NCBI GenBank assembly: GCA_944392805.1
Contig: CALXXZ010000003.1
Span: forward strand, 1 to 64,000
Origin: an uncultured Clostridia bacterium
GTDB lineage: Bacteria > Bacillota > Clostridia > TANB77 > CAG-508
Reading direction: 5' to 3'
Length of the DNA stretch: 64,000 nt
Part shown: positions 37,189 through 44,980 of the stretch, one piece after another
Layout of the letters: every line of letters starts with the position of its first letter
Numbering within the stretch: position 1 is the stretch's first letter
The notes under the pieces: generated by a model
The model's database searches: none
What the model saw: the letters and a program-made list of their open reading frames with translations, nothing else
What the model was told of the DNA's origin: nothing
Made by a program: the position numbers and the translations under genes

Positions 37189-37704
37189 ATGAAAAAAATA
37201 AAATTAAACAAAAAAAATTTAGTTATAGCGATAACTATATTAATTGTATTAATAATAGCCATAATAGTAGTTATAAAAGTAGTTAATAAAGATAAAAAAG
37301 ATAAAAATGAAATAAATAATGAACTAGAAATCGGAGATTTCGAAACCAAAATAGATATGACTAATTTAGAAAATAGTCAGATAAGAGAAGATGGAATGAA
37401 AATAAATACATCAAGCAAAATAGCAAAAGGAATAGAATTTAATGATGTATTAATAAAAGATATAACTATAGAATCAAGTGGAGACATGGCAGTATTTAAT
37501 GCAAGTGTAGAAAATACTTTAGGAAAAGACATAGAAGGATATATAATATATTTAACATTTTTGGATAGTAATGGGGAAGTAATAGATAAAGTTGAAACAT
37601 TTTTCCCTGACATACCTGATGGAGAAACTGGATATATTTCAGCGACAACACCAAAAGATATAGCAACAGCGGATGATATTAAAATAGAAAGACAAATGAG
37701 ATAG
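37189..37704 (+). CDS. Membrane-anchored FxLYD-like domain protein
   Basis: This 171-residue protein has a basic start, one membrane helix (about 12-30), a short charged linker and a C-terminal beta-sandwich-like domain (about 75-165). Residues KDITIESSGDMAVFNASVENTLGK and EGYIIYLTFLDSNGEVID fit the FxLYD-type domain found in many Gram-positive exported proteins. The function is unknown; it probably sits outside the membrane. It is followed by a small membrane protein gene 21 nt downstream. Confidence 0.7.
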   Translation: MKKIKLNKKNLVIAITILIVLIIAIIVVIKVVNKDKKDKNEINNELEIGDFETKIDMTNLENSQIREDGMKINTSSKIAKGIEFNDVLIKDITIESSGDMAVFNASVENTLGKDIEGYIIYLTFLDSNGEVIDKVETFFPDIPDGETGYISATTPKDIATADDIKIERQMR

Positions 37705-37725
37705 AAATATCGGAAAGGATAAAAA

Positions 37726-37920
37726 ATGAAACAAGAAAAAGGAGCAATAACATTATTTGTATTACTAGCATGTTTATTTTTTGTATTTATATTAGCAGGA
37801 GCATATTTATTTACATTAAATAAAATTCAAACACAAGAACAAAACTTAAAACAGATACAAGAAAATTATGCAAGAGATATTACTAGAATAGATGAAATCT
37901 ATCAAGAGATGACAAATTAA
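37726..37920 (+). CDS. Small single-pass membrane protein, pilin- or TadE-like N-terminus
   Basis: This 64-residue protein begins KQEKGAITLFVLLACLFFVF, resembling the processed N-terminus of TadE-like or prepilin-like proteins (basic residues, Gly, then a long hydrophobic helix). It ends with a charged coiled-coil tail. No peptidase or assembly genes are near. It may be co-transcribed with the gene upstream. The similarity is limited to a few residues, so the call is tentative. Confidence 0.55.
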   Translation: MKQEKGAITLFVLLACLFFVFILAGAYLFTLNKIQTQEQNLKQIQENYARDITRIDEIYQEMTN

Positions 37921-37942
37921 AAGAACGCACGACGCGTTCTTT
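37919..37942. terminator. Bidirectional terminator between convergent genes
   Basis: The stem AAAGAACGC/GCGTTCTTT has a 5-nt loop, with A residues on the left and T residues on the right, between the small membrane protein gene and gerA. Confidence 0.75.
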
Positions 37943-39590
37943 ATTCTTTCCATTTCATACTAACTTTGCCTTGAGCTTTTTTCTTTTTAGGAGAAATGAA
38001 ACTTGCTCTATATTCTTGTTTCCAAATTGGAGGGATAAAATAACCATTACCTTTTGAATTAGAAGCAGGAGCCATCGGAGATGTATATGGTACTCCAAAA
38101 GATTTTAAACTACAAAGAAGTGATACATATACAAATATTCCGACACCAATACCTAAAAATCCAGCAGTAAAACCAAGTAATATAAATACAAATCTAAAAA
38201 CTCTTAAATGGAATCCAAATGAAAAGTCAGGTATAGTAAAAGATGAGATACCAGTAATAGCAACTACTATAATCAAAGTAGGACTAACAATACCTGCATT
38301 AACTGCTGCATCACCTAAAATCAAAGCACCAACTATTCCTATTGTAGAGCCAATTGGAGAGGGCACACGAAGACCAGCTTCACGTATAAGTTCAAAAGAA
38401 AATTCCATCAATAAAATTTCAAATATTATAGGGAAAGGTACATTTTGCCTAGCTGACAATATAGAAAATAATAATTCAGTAGGTAAAAGTTCCTGATGAA
38501 AACTTGTTATTGCTATATAAGTTCCTGGTAAAAGTAAAGTAAGAAATGCGGCAATAACACGTATTCCTCGTAAAAAGTTTGCAAGTAAAGGGCGTAAATT
38601 TGTGTCTTCAGGTGAAAATAGAAAATCTTCGATAGTTGCAGGCATTATTAATGCATAAGGATTTCCATTAACTAATACAACAACACGACCTTGTAATAAA
38701 TATTTAGTACATTTATCAGGACGTTCAGTCGAAATTACTTGAGGTATTCCATATCCTTCATCTTCTTCAATTAATTGTTCTAGCTGACCTGTAGACAAAA
38801 GTGAATCTACATCTAAATTGCTAATTCTATATTTTACTTCTGCAACTAAATCACCATTTGCAATTTCTTTCATGTAACATATTCCACATTTTGTTTGACT
38901 GATTTTTCCTACAGGGATTGTTTCTATTATGAGATTTTCATTATTTACAATTTTTCTAATTAGTGATGTGTTTGTCCTGAAATTTTCGACAAAAGCTTCT
39001 TGAGGTCCTTTTATTATTGCTTCATTATTTGGCGAGTCAATTCCACGTTGATTGTATTTTTTTACATCAATATCAAATGCAATATTTAATGTATCTATAA
39101 ATAGCAAACAATTTCCCATATTTATTCCAGAGAAAACATCAAAAAAATCTTGAACTTTTTTTACACTATTTTGTGGTAATAGACAATTATCAATATAAGT
39201 ACTTAAGTCCATTTTAATATTACTATTATGTTTATATTGTCTTAGCATTAATGGTCTTAATATAAAATCATTTATAGAAATTGCATCAGAAAGCCCATCT
39301 ATATATATCAAAAAACAACTGTAATTTTGGTCTAACGCATACATACTAAATTCTCTTATTATTACATCATTATTTAATAAAGTATTATATTTACTTTTTA
39401 AGTAGTCTAAATTTTCGATAATATTTGTAGAGACTTCTTTTTTTATCTCATTAGGCTCTGGTTGTTCAACTTCAAAATTATTTGATATTGAAAAGTTGTA
39501 TTCATTGTTTTCATCATATTTAATTATTTTATTAAAAAATTTCTTGATATCCATATTAGTAATATTTACAAATTTTTGATTTTTATTCAT
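37941..39590 (-). CDS. GerA-family spore germinant receptor subunit A
   Basis: This 549-residue protein is full length for the GerAA/GerKA/SpoVAF family. It has an N-terminal soluble domain (about 1-290) with family segments such as IREFSMYALDQNYSCFLIYIDGL and ISTERPDKC. A C-terminal membrane domain of several helices has LLPGTYIAITSFHQELLPTELLFSI and EIPFPIIFE-like sequence (RQNVPFPIIFEILLMEFSF). It should sense or transmit germination signals in the spore inner membrane. No gerAB or gerAC genes are adjacent, so it may be a SpoVAF-like or orphan A subunit. No good ribosome binding site is seen ahead of ATG 39590, and ATG 39554 is an alternative. Confidence 0.9.
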   Translation of the reverse strand: MNKNQKFVNITNMDIKKFFNKIIKYDENNEYNFSISNNFEVEQPEPNEIKKEVSTNIIENLDYLKSKYNTLLNNDVIIREFSMYALDQNYSCFLIYIDGLSDAISINDFILRPLMLRQYKHNSNIKMDLSTYIDNCLLPQNSVKKVQDFFDVFSGINMGNCLLFIDTLNIAFDIDVKKYNQRGIDSPNNEAIIKGPQEAFVENFRTNTSLIRKIVNNENLIIETIPVGKISQTKCGICYMKEIANGDLVAEVKYRISNLDVDSLLSTGQLEQLIEEDEGYGIPQVISTERPDKCTKYLLQGRVVVLVNGNPYALIMPATIEDFLFSPEDTNLRPLLANFLRGIRVIAAFLTLLLPGTYIAITSFHQELLPTELLFSILSARQNVPFPIIFEILLMEFSFELIREAGLRVPSPIGSTIGIVGALILGDAAVNAGIVSPTLIIVVAITGISSFTIPDFSFGFHLRVFRFVFILLGFTAGFLGIGVGIFVYVSLLCSLKSFGVPYTSPMAPASNSKGNGYFIPPIWKQEYRASFISPKKKKAQGKVSMKWKE

Positions 39591-39616
39591 GCAAAATCTA
39601 TATATAATTTATGTAG

Positions 39617-40705
39617 TTATTTAGATTCATTTTCAAATTCTTTTTTTATTTTGTCAAGTTGCTTTTTGTCTATTTTTGTATAGTAAAGAATATCAGAATC
39701 TAACATACCAGAATTTAACATATTTTTTACAATTTGAGAGATTCCTTGTGCAATACCCTGAGAAATTCCTTGCGAAATACCTTGTGAAATTCCAATTAAT
39801 CTTTCATTTTTATATTCTTCTTTTAACCTTTCAGCAACTGTGCTCATATTTTCATCATCCTCACTTTCTTTAATTAAATTTAAAATTTCTTTAATATTTT
39901 TCATGCCTTCATATAAGTAACTAACAATTCGTTTTAATTCTTTCATTTCTGATTTTTTGTCAGTAAAATTGTTTGTGATTTTCTTTAGATTTTCTATAAC
40001 TTCATCATTATTTTTACTTTTTTCTAAAATCATTGTATTTGCAATCATAGTTTTTAACATTAGTAAAGCTTCAATTTCAAAATTATTTATATCAATCAAT
40101 TTAAATTTTGTCTCAAGTGAATTAAAATTAAGATCAGGATATTCTACCTCACAATCAGAAAATGAGGTACTAGCAGTCCATTTGTTATTTCCGATATATA
40201 TAACAATAGGTATAATTTTAGGAAATTTGTAAAATTTATTATTTATATTTTCGTCTTTAATGGCTAATCTAATAGTTTCTACACAATAATTTAATATTCT
40301 GTAAGCCATTGAGTAGTCAACACAAGTTTGTTGCTCAATTAAATAATAAACATTTCTATCCTTTAATTTGTATAAAATATCAGCTTGATTGTATTTATAA
40401 GTTTTAGTTATAAAATTGGGATTTTGTAATTCTAAGTCATTAGGATTAATATTTAATCCAATAAAATGATTTAAAAACTTTGCCATTTCGTTTTTATCTT
40501 GTAGTAATGTTTTAAAGATTTTATCATGTTTTTTATCATTCTTATTATCATCATAATTAGCATGATATTCTTCACTATCTTCATGTACTGACAAAAAAGT
40601 TTCTTCAGAGTCTTGATATACTATTTCACCATCTTGAATGACAAGTTCATCGTATTTACCAATACATTTTAAATAATCCCAATATGTAAATTCATATTCT
40701 TCGAT
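39617..40705 (-). CDS. Rpn-family PD-(D/E)XK nuclease / transposase-like protein, apparent AUC start
   Basis: This protein belongs to the recombination-promoting nuclease (Rpn) / PD-(D/E)XK transposase-like family. The N-terminal nuclease domain has KHDKIFKTLLQDKNEMAKFL, then NQADILYKLKDRNVYYLIEQQTCVD, where the D, E and Q line up with the usual catalytic D-(x)n-E-x-Q pattern. The C-terminus holds tandem GISQ repeats (five near-copies around residues 310-330 of the long form). The first usable NTG codon is a TTG at 40594 without a ribosome binding site. However, the frame stays open to an ATC at 40705, seven bases after a perfect AAAGGAGG, and the extra residues (EEYEFTYWDYLKCIGKYDEL) look like real protein. 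It is either a rare AUC start or a gene disabled by start-codon loss. Confidence 0.72.
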   Translation of the reverse strand: MEEYEFTYWDYLKCIGKYDELVIQDGEIVYQDSEETFLSVHEDSEEYHANYDDNKNDKKHDKIFKTLLQDKNEMAKFLNHFIGLNINPNDLELQNPNFITKTYKYNQADILYKLKDRNVYYLIEQQTCVDYSMAYRILNYCVETIRLAIKDENINNKFYKFPKIIPIVIYIGNNKWTASTSFSDCEVEYPDLNFNSLETKFKLIDINNFEIEALLMLKTMIANTMILEKSKNNDEVIENLKKITNNFTDKKSEMKELKRIVSYLYEGMKNIKEILNLIKESEDDENMSTVAERLKEEYKNERLIGISQGISQGISQGIAQGISQIVKNMLNSGMLDSDILYYTKIDKKQLDKIKKEFENESK

Positions 40706-40873
40706 AAAAATTCCTCCTTTAAAAATTTTCTATTAATTAAATAAAAGACATATTAAATAAACGGAACCACCTCCTCGCTGATATATTTTTCTTAATTTGA
40801 TTTAAAATTTGATATAAAATTTTTGAAATTAAAAAATAATAAAAAAATTAAATTGAAAATCTAATATGAATAT

Positions 40874-40902
40874 ATTTTAACATCTTTTTCCAGTTTTGAC
40901 AA
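40874..40902 (-). promoter_or_regulatory. Promoter of the Rpn-family gene
   Basis: On the minus strand TTGTCA-17-TAAAAT. It gives a leader of about 160 nt ahead of the AAAGGAGG at 40713-40720. The leader also holds a second SD-like GAGGAGGTGG (40767-40776) without a long reading frame. The rest of the gap (40741-40997) shows no gene. Confidence 0.55.
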
Positions 40903-40997
40903 GAGAATTTTGTAATTAAACTAAAAAAATTTAATAAACTCTATCTTTTACAAGAAATAAATGATATAATAAAAATATATGAACTTAGGAGGAAAAA

Positions 40998-42119
40998 ATG
41001 AAAATAAAAGATTCAGTAGTAAGCGCATTTTTAATACTTATAATAATAGCATTAGTAGCAATAATAGGAATATTTGGATATGTTGTTTATAACCAAATTA
41101 TGGGTGGAGGAAACATACAAATAAATTTTGGAGGAGAAGCAGGATATCCAACAATCGAATTCAGTAACAGTAACAATAATAAGAAGATAGAAGATGAACC
41201 AATAAAAATCATAGAACCAGTAGAAAATACTTCAAATAATGATGGGACAAACAGATATAGACATCTATATAATCAATTAGAGGATGATGCAAAAATAATA
41301 TACACAAAATTATATGAAAATATAGACAATTTAAAAACAGGAACATACACAATAGAATTTGGTAACACATTTTCTGATACACTATCAAAAGAAAACGGAG
41401 ATGTTGAATTAAAGAAAAATTATCAATCAGCAATAGAAGCATTTTTATATGAAAATCCAGAAGTATTTTTCTTAGATGCAACAAAAATGTATTTAAACAT
41501 TGAACAGATAACTAGAATAACAGGAGTAAAGTATAATGTTTATATAAATCAAGGAACAAAAACAAGTTATTTGGCAGATGGAATATTTTCAAAAGAAGAT
41601 GTAGAAAGATATGAAGCTGAAATCGAACAAGTAAAAAATGAAATATTAGCAATGGTAGCAGGAAAAAGTGATTATGAAAAAATCAAAATAATACATGATT
41701 ATCTAATAGATACAGTAGAATATGATACAACATTATTACAAGATAATATTTATAATATGTATGGAGCTTTAGTAGCCAAAAAAAGTGTATGTGAAGGATA
41801 TGCAAAAGCATTTCAATATTTAATGAACCAGATAGGGATAGATAATGTTATTGCGATTGGAACAGCAACAAATAGTAATAATCAAACTGAAAACCATGCT
41901 TGGAACTATGTAAATTTAGAAGGTAATTGGTATGCAGTTGATGTAACATGGGATGATCCTGTAATAATTGGAGGAGGAAAGTTATCTCAAAAAACAAGAT
42001 ATCAATATTTTCTAAAAGGATCAAATACATTATTTAAAAATCATATAGAATCTAAGACATTTACAGAAGGAGGACAAGAATTTATATATCCAACATTAAG
42101 TGTAAGAGATTATGAATAG
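40998..42119 (+). CDS. Membrane-anchored transglutaminase-like protein
   Basis: This 373-residue protein has an N-terminal membrane helix (about 8-32), a spacer of about 60 residues, a helical region and a C-terminal transglutaminase/protease-like domain. The triad is visible: Cys in KKSVCEGYAKAFQYL, His in ENHAWNYVNLEGNWYAVD and Asp in DVTWDDP. Such extracellular domains act as cysteine peptidases or cross-linking enzymes on the cell surface. The substrate is unknown. AGGAGG precedes the ATG. Its stop codon TAG is part of the ribosome binding site of prfB. Confidence 0.85.
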   Translation: MKIKDSVVSAFLILIIIALVAIIGIFGYVVYNQIMGGGNIQINFGGEAGYPTIEFSNSNNNKKIEDEPIKIIEPVENTSNNDGTNRYRHLYNQLEDDAKIIYTKLYENIDNLKTGTYTIEFGNTFSDTLSKENGDVELKKNYQSAIEAFLYENPEVFFLDATKMYLNIEQITRITGVKYNVYINQGTKTSYLADGIFSKEDVERYEAEIEQVKNEILAMVAGKSDYEKIKIIHDYLIDTVEYDTTLLQDNIYNMYGALVAKKSVCEGYAKAFQYLMNQIGIDNVIAIGTATNSNNQTENHAWNYVNLEGNWYAVDVTWDDPVIIGGGKLSQKTRYQYFLKGSNTLFKNHIESKTFTEGGQEFIYPTLSVRDYE

Positions 42120-42129
42120 GAGTGATAAA

Positions 42130-43237
42130 ATGATAGAATTAGAAGAAAATTCAAGAAAGCTAAATATGCTAAAAGAAAAAATAAAAGGGTTAGGTGAGTC
42201 TCTTTGACATTGCTAATGTAAAACAAGAATTACAACAATTAGAACAAAAAACAGCAGAAAATGATTTTTGGCAAAAAGATTCAAAAGAAACTAGCAAAAT
42301 ATTATTACAGATAAAACAATTAAAATCAAAAGTAGAAAAATATGAAAAGTCAAGTTCAGAAGTAGAAAATTTACTTGAACTAACTGAATTAGCAAATTTA
42401 GAAAATGATGAAGAAGTTGCAAAAGAAATAATAAAATCAACAAACAAAGTAGAACAAGAAATTGAAAAAATTCAATTAGAAACATTATTAGCAGGCAAAT
42501 ATGATAAAAATAATGCAATTCTTACACTTCATCCAGGTGCAGGTGGAACAGAATCACAAGACTGGGCAGAAATGTTATATAGAATGTATACTAGATGGGC
42601 AACCAAAAACGGATATGAAGTAAAAGAATTAGATTATCTTGAAGGTGACGAAGCAGGAATAAAAAGTGTTACATTTGAAATAGTTGGACAAAATGCTTAT
42701 GGTTATATGAAAGGCGAAATGGGGGTTCATAGACTAGTTAGAATATCTCCATTTGACGCAGGTGGAAGAAGACATACTTCATTTGCATCTTTAGAAGTTT
42801 TGCCAGAAATAACAGATGACATTCAAATTGATATAAACCCGGATGATTTAAGAATAGATACTTATAGAGCATCAGGTGCAGGAGGCCAGCATATAAATAA
42901 AACATCTTCTGCAATAAGGATTACACATATTCCTACAAATACAGTAGTAGCATGTCAATCAGAACGTTCACAATTACAAAATAGAGAAACTGCAATGAAA
43001 ATGTTAAAATCAAAATTATTTGATTTAAAAGAAAAAGAGCAAAAAGAAAAAATAGAAGATTTAAAAGGAGAACAAAAAGATATTGCATGGGGAAACCAGA
43101 TACGTTCATATGTATTTTGCCCATATACTCTTGTAAAAGACCATAGAACAAATTACGAGGTTGGAAATGTAGAATCAGTAATGGACGGAAACATAGATGG
43201 TTTTATTGAAAGTTATTTATTATATTGTAAAAAATAG
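42130..43237 (+). CDS. prfB: Peptide chain release factor 2, with programmed +1 frameshift
   Basis: RF2 reads UGA and UAA stop codons. The coding sequence begins at ATG 42130 and reads 25 codons to an in-frame UGA (42205-42207). Translation must slip +1 at CTT-TGA-C to continue at 42206, giving a 368-residue protein in total. The GGQ peptidyl-tRNA hydrolysis motif is in [13 protein letters not shown], and the stop-codon-recognition tripeptide is SPF in [12 protein letters not shown]. The first part ([17 protein letters not shown]) matches the RF2 N-terminus, so the shorter frame starting at 42194 is not the whole gene. The frameshift lets RF2 control its own synthesis. Confidence 0.97.
42192..42208 (+). 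promoter_or_regulatory. prfB programmed +1 frameshift site
   Basis: AGGTGAG, an internal Shine-Dalgarno-like stretch, precedes TCT-CTT-TGA-C. The CTT-TGA-C slip site is the classic one; the usual AGGGGG spacer is replaced by a weaker AGGTGAG. Confidence 0.93.
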
Positions 43238-43238
43238 A

Positions 43239-43283
43239 AAAAGAACAAATATACCAGTAACAAGGTGTATTTGTTCTTTTTTG
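43239..43283 (+). terminator. Terminator of prfB
   Basis: The stem AAAGAACAAATATACC/GGTGTATTTGTTCTTT (G-U pair) with an 8-nt loop is followed by TTT. Confidence 0.85.
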
Positions 43284-43374
43284 TTCACATAAAATAAATA
43301 TAACAAATATAATAATAGTAGTCATATTTATAATTAGATATGATTATAAACTATTATATAAAGAGGTGCCAAAT

Positions 43375-44337
43375 ATGGACACAATTGTATTAAAATTTGG
43401 AGGAAGTTCGGTTGCAAGTAATGATAGATTGCAAACTGTAGCTAGTAAAATAATTAAATTATATGAAGAAAAAAATAATATAGTTGTAGTAGTTTCAGCA
43501 CAAGGAAAAATGACAGATAGTCTTATTAAACAGGCTGAAGAATTATCATTAAAGCCAGACAAAAGAGAAATGGATGTATTATTAAGTGTAGGAGAACAGA
43601 TAACGACAGCTAAACTTGCAATATTACTTAATTATTTAGGATATGAAGCAATATCATTAACAGGTTGGCAAGCAGGAATACACACAAATAGTGATAATCA
43701 AAAAGCTAAAATAAAAAACATAGACTTAACAAGAATAAATAAAGAATTAGAAAAAGGAAAAATAGTCATAGTTGCGGGATTTCAGGGAATAGATGAGAAT
43801 AACAACATAACTACACTAGGCAGAGGAGGTTCTGATACAACAGCGGTAGCATTAGCTGCAGAATTAAAAGCAAAACAATGTTATATATATTCTGATGTAG
43901 ATGGAATATATACAGCAGACCCTAATAAAGTAGATAATACAAGAAAATTAAAAAATATTTCATATGAAGAAATGCATGAATTATCAAGTGAAGGCGCAAA
44001 AGTACTTCATGATAGATGTGTGGAAATAGGAGAAAAATATGATGTACCAATTATCACAGAATCAACATTTAATAATAATCCAGGAACAAAAATAACTCAT
44101 AAACTAGAGTGTTCAGGAGTAAAAAGTATTGTAAAAAAAGATGTTTCTAGGATTTCAGTTATTGGTTATGGAATGACATCAAAAGATGAAATACTAGAAA
44201 AAATATTAAAAATTGTTAATAAAAACAGCCTAGAAATATTTAACATAGATATTAGCAAAACTAAAATTTCCATAGTTTTTAAAGAGATTGTTACAGATGA
44301 AATATTAGAAGAATTGCATAATGAATTAATCCAATAA
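43375..44337 (+). CDS. lysC: Aspartate kinase, short form with a single ACT domain
   Basis: This kinase makes aspartyl phosphate, the first step to lysine, threonine, methionine and diaminopimelate. The catalytic domain starts KFGGSSVASNDRLQ and includes GWQAGIHT, VIVAGFQGID, TLGRGGSDTTAVALAA, SDVDGIYTADP and HELSSEGAKVLHDR. The protein has about 320 residues, whereas the family usually has about 400. After residue 250 only one ACT domain remains (SRISVIGYGMTSKDEILEKI), and it corresponds to the second domain of ordinary enzymes, joined directly to the catalytic part. Feedback control may therefore differ. ATG 43375 is used; the GTG at 43366 lies inside the ribosome binding site. Confidence 0.88.
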   Translation: MDTIVLKFGGSSVASNDRLQTVASKIIKLYEEKNNIVVVVSAQGKMTDSLIKQAEELSLKPDKREMDVLLSVGEQITTAKLAILLNYLGYEAISLTGWQAGIHTNSDNQKAKIKNIDLTRINKELEKGKIVIVAGFQGIDENNNITTLGRGGSDTTAVALAAELKAKQCYIYSDVDGIYTADPNKVDNTRKLKNISYEEMHELSSEGAKVLHDRCVEIGEKYDVPIITESTFNNNPGTKITHKLECSGVKSIVKKDVSRISVIGYGMTSKDEILEKILKIVNKNSLEIFNIDISKTKISIVFKEIVTDEILEELHNELIQ

Positions 44338-44341
44338 AATT

Positions 44342-44374
44342 AAATTGAGGTTCGCATTAGAACTTCAATTTTTA
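44342..44374 (+). terminator. Terminator of the aspartokinase gene
   Basis: The stem AAATTGAGGTTC/GAACTTCAATTT is followed by TTT. Confidence 0.8.
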
Positions 44375-44386
44375 TTTAAAATAATA

Positions 44387-44876
44387 GTTACTATATGATG
44401 GTTTTGAGGCACGACCTAGCTGAAGTGGCTGACGTGGGAGCACGACCCACACATATGTATTAAAACATTCCAAATTTTGGACAAGCCAAGCTTCCCGTAA
44501 AAACTCTAATTTATTCAGCTGAGCCGCTTTCACTCAGGCTCAAGCTTATAAATATGTGTGATTTGAATAAATGACGAATGTGACTGGAATAGTGTTACAA
44601 ATTCTTAAACTAAAGTCATAAAGGATCCCGTTTTCGGGTATTGTTATGACTTTAGTTTTTGAATTTGTTAACGTCATGTAAGGTAGCCGAGGCATTTATG
44701 AAAAGTACACATATTTATAAGCTTGCCCGTGAACATCCCTCAGCTGAATAAATAAGATTTTCTAACGTTAAGTTTAGATGTACAAAATTTTCCATTATTT
44801 TAATACATATGTGTGGGTCGTGCTCCCACGTCAGCCACTTCAGCTAGGTCGTGCCTCAAAACTATTATATAGTAAC
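44387..44876. repeat. Giant palindromic element 3 (490 bp)
   Basis: The terminal arms (44387-44465 and 44798-44876) are inverted copies of about 79 nt with only two mismatches. They contain GAGGCACGACCTAGCTGAAG and GGAGCACGACCCACACATA. Symmetry goes on inward in diverged pairs: ATTTATTCAGCTGAG with CTCAGCTGAATAAAT, AAGCTTATAAATATGTGT with its complement, GTTACAAATTCT with GAATTTGTTAAC. It closes on a perfect hairpin AAACTAAAGTCATA/TATGACTTTAGTTT around 44632. The GC content of the arms is far above the surroundings. No gene is present in the 643 bp between the aspartokinase and phosphofructokinase genes; this element fills most of it. Confidence 0.92.
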
Positions 44877-44906
44877 AAAATAATATAAAAAATTTTCCAA
44901 AAATAC

Positions 44907-44934
44907 TTGTAAAAAAATTAATTATTGATATAAT
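44907..44934 (+). promoter_or_regulatory. Promoter of the phosphofructokinase gene
   Basis: TTGTAA-16-TATAAT, about 47 nt ahead of the ATG and just outside palindromic element 3. Confidence 0.6.
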
Positions 44935-44980
44935 AATAAAATATGAAGATAGTGTAAAATACACAATAGGAGGGATTGTC

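Noticed and set aside
39730..39800. Short tandem repeats as a CRISPR or regulatory array
   Set aside because: They encode the GISQ repeats at the end of the Rpn-family protein, a usual feature of that family.
40740..40997. A small gene with the SD-like GAGGAGGTGG on the minus strand
   Set aside because: The frames behind it stop after about five codons, so a leader peptide is possible but cannot be supported.
42194..43237. A prfB gene starting at the GTG 42194
   Set aside because: The RF2 N-terminus is encoded upstream in another frame and the CTT-TGA-C slip site is present, so the gene starts at 42130.
44387..44876. A transposon or insertion sequence
   Set aside because: There is no transposase frame inside or nearby and no clear target duplication was seen, so it is listed only as a palindromic repeat.
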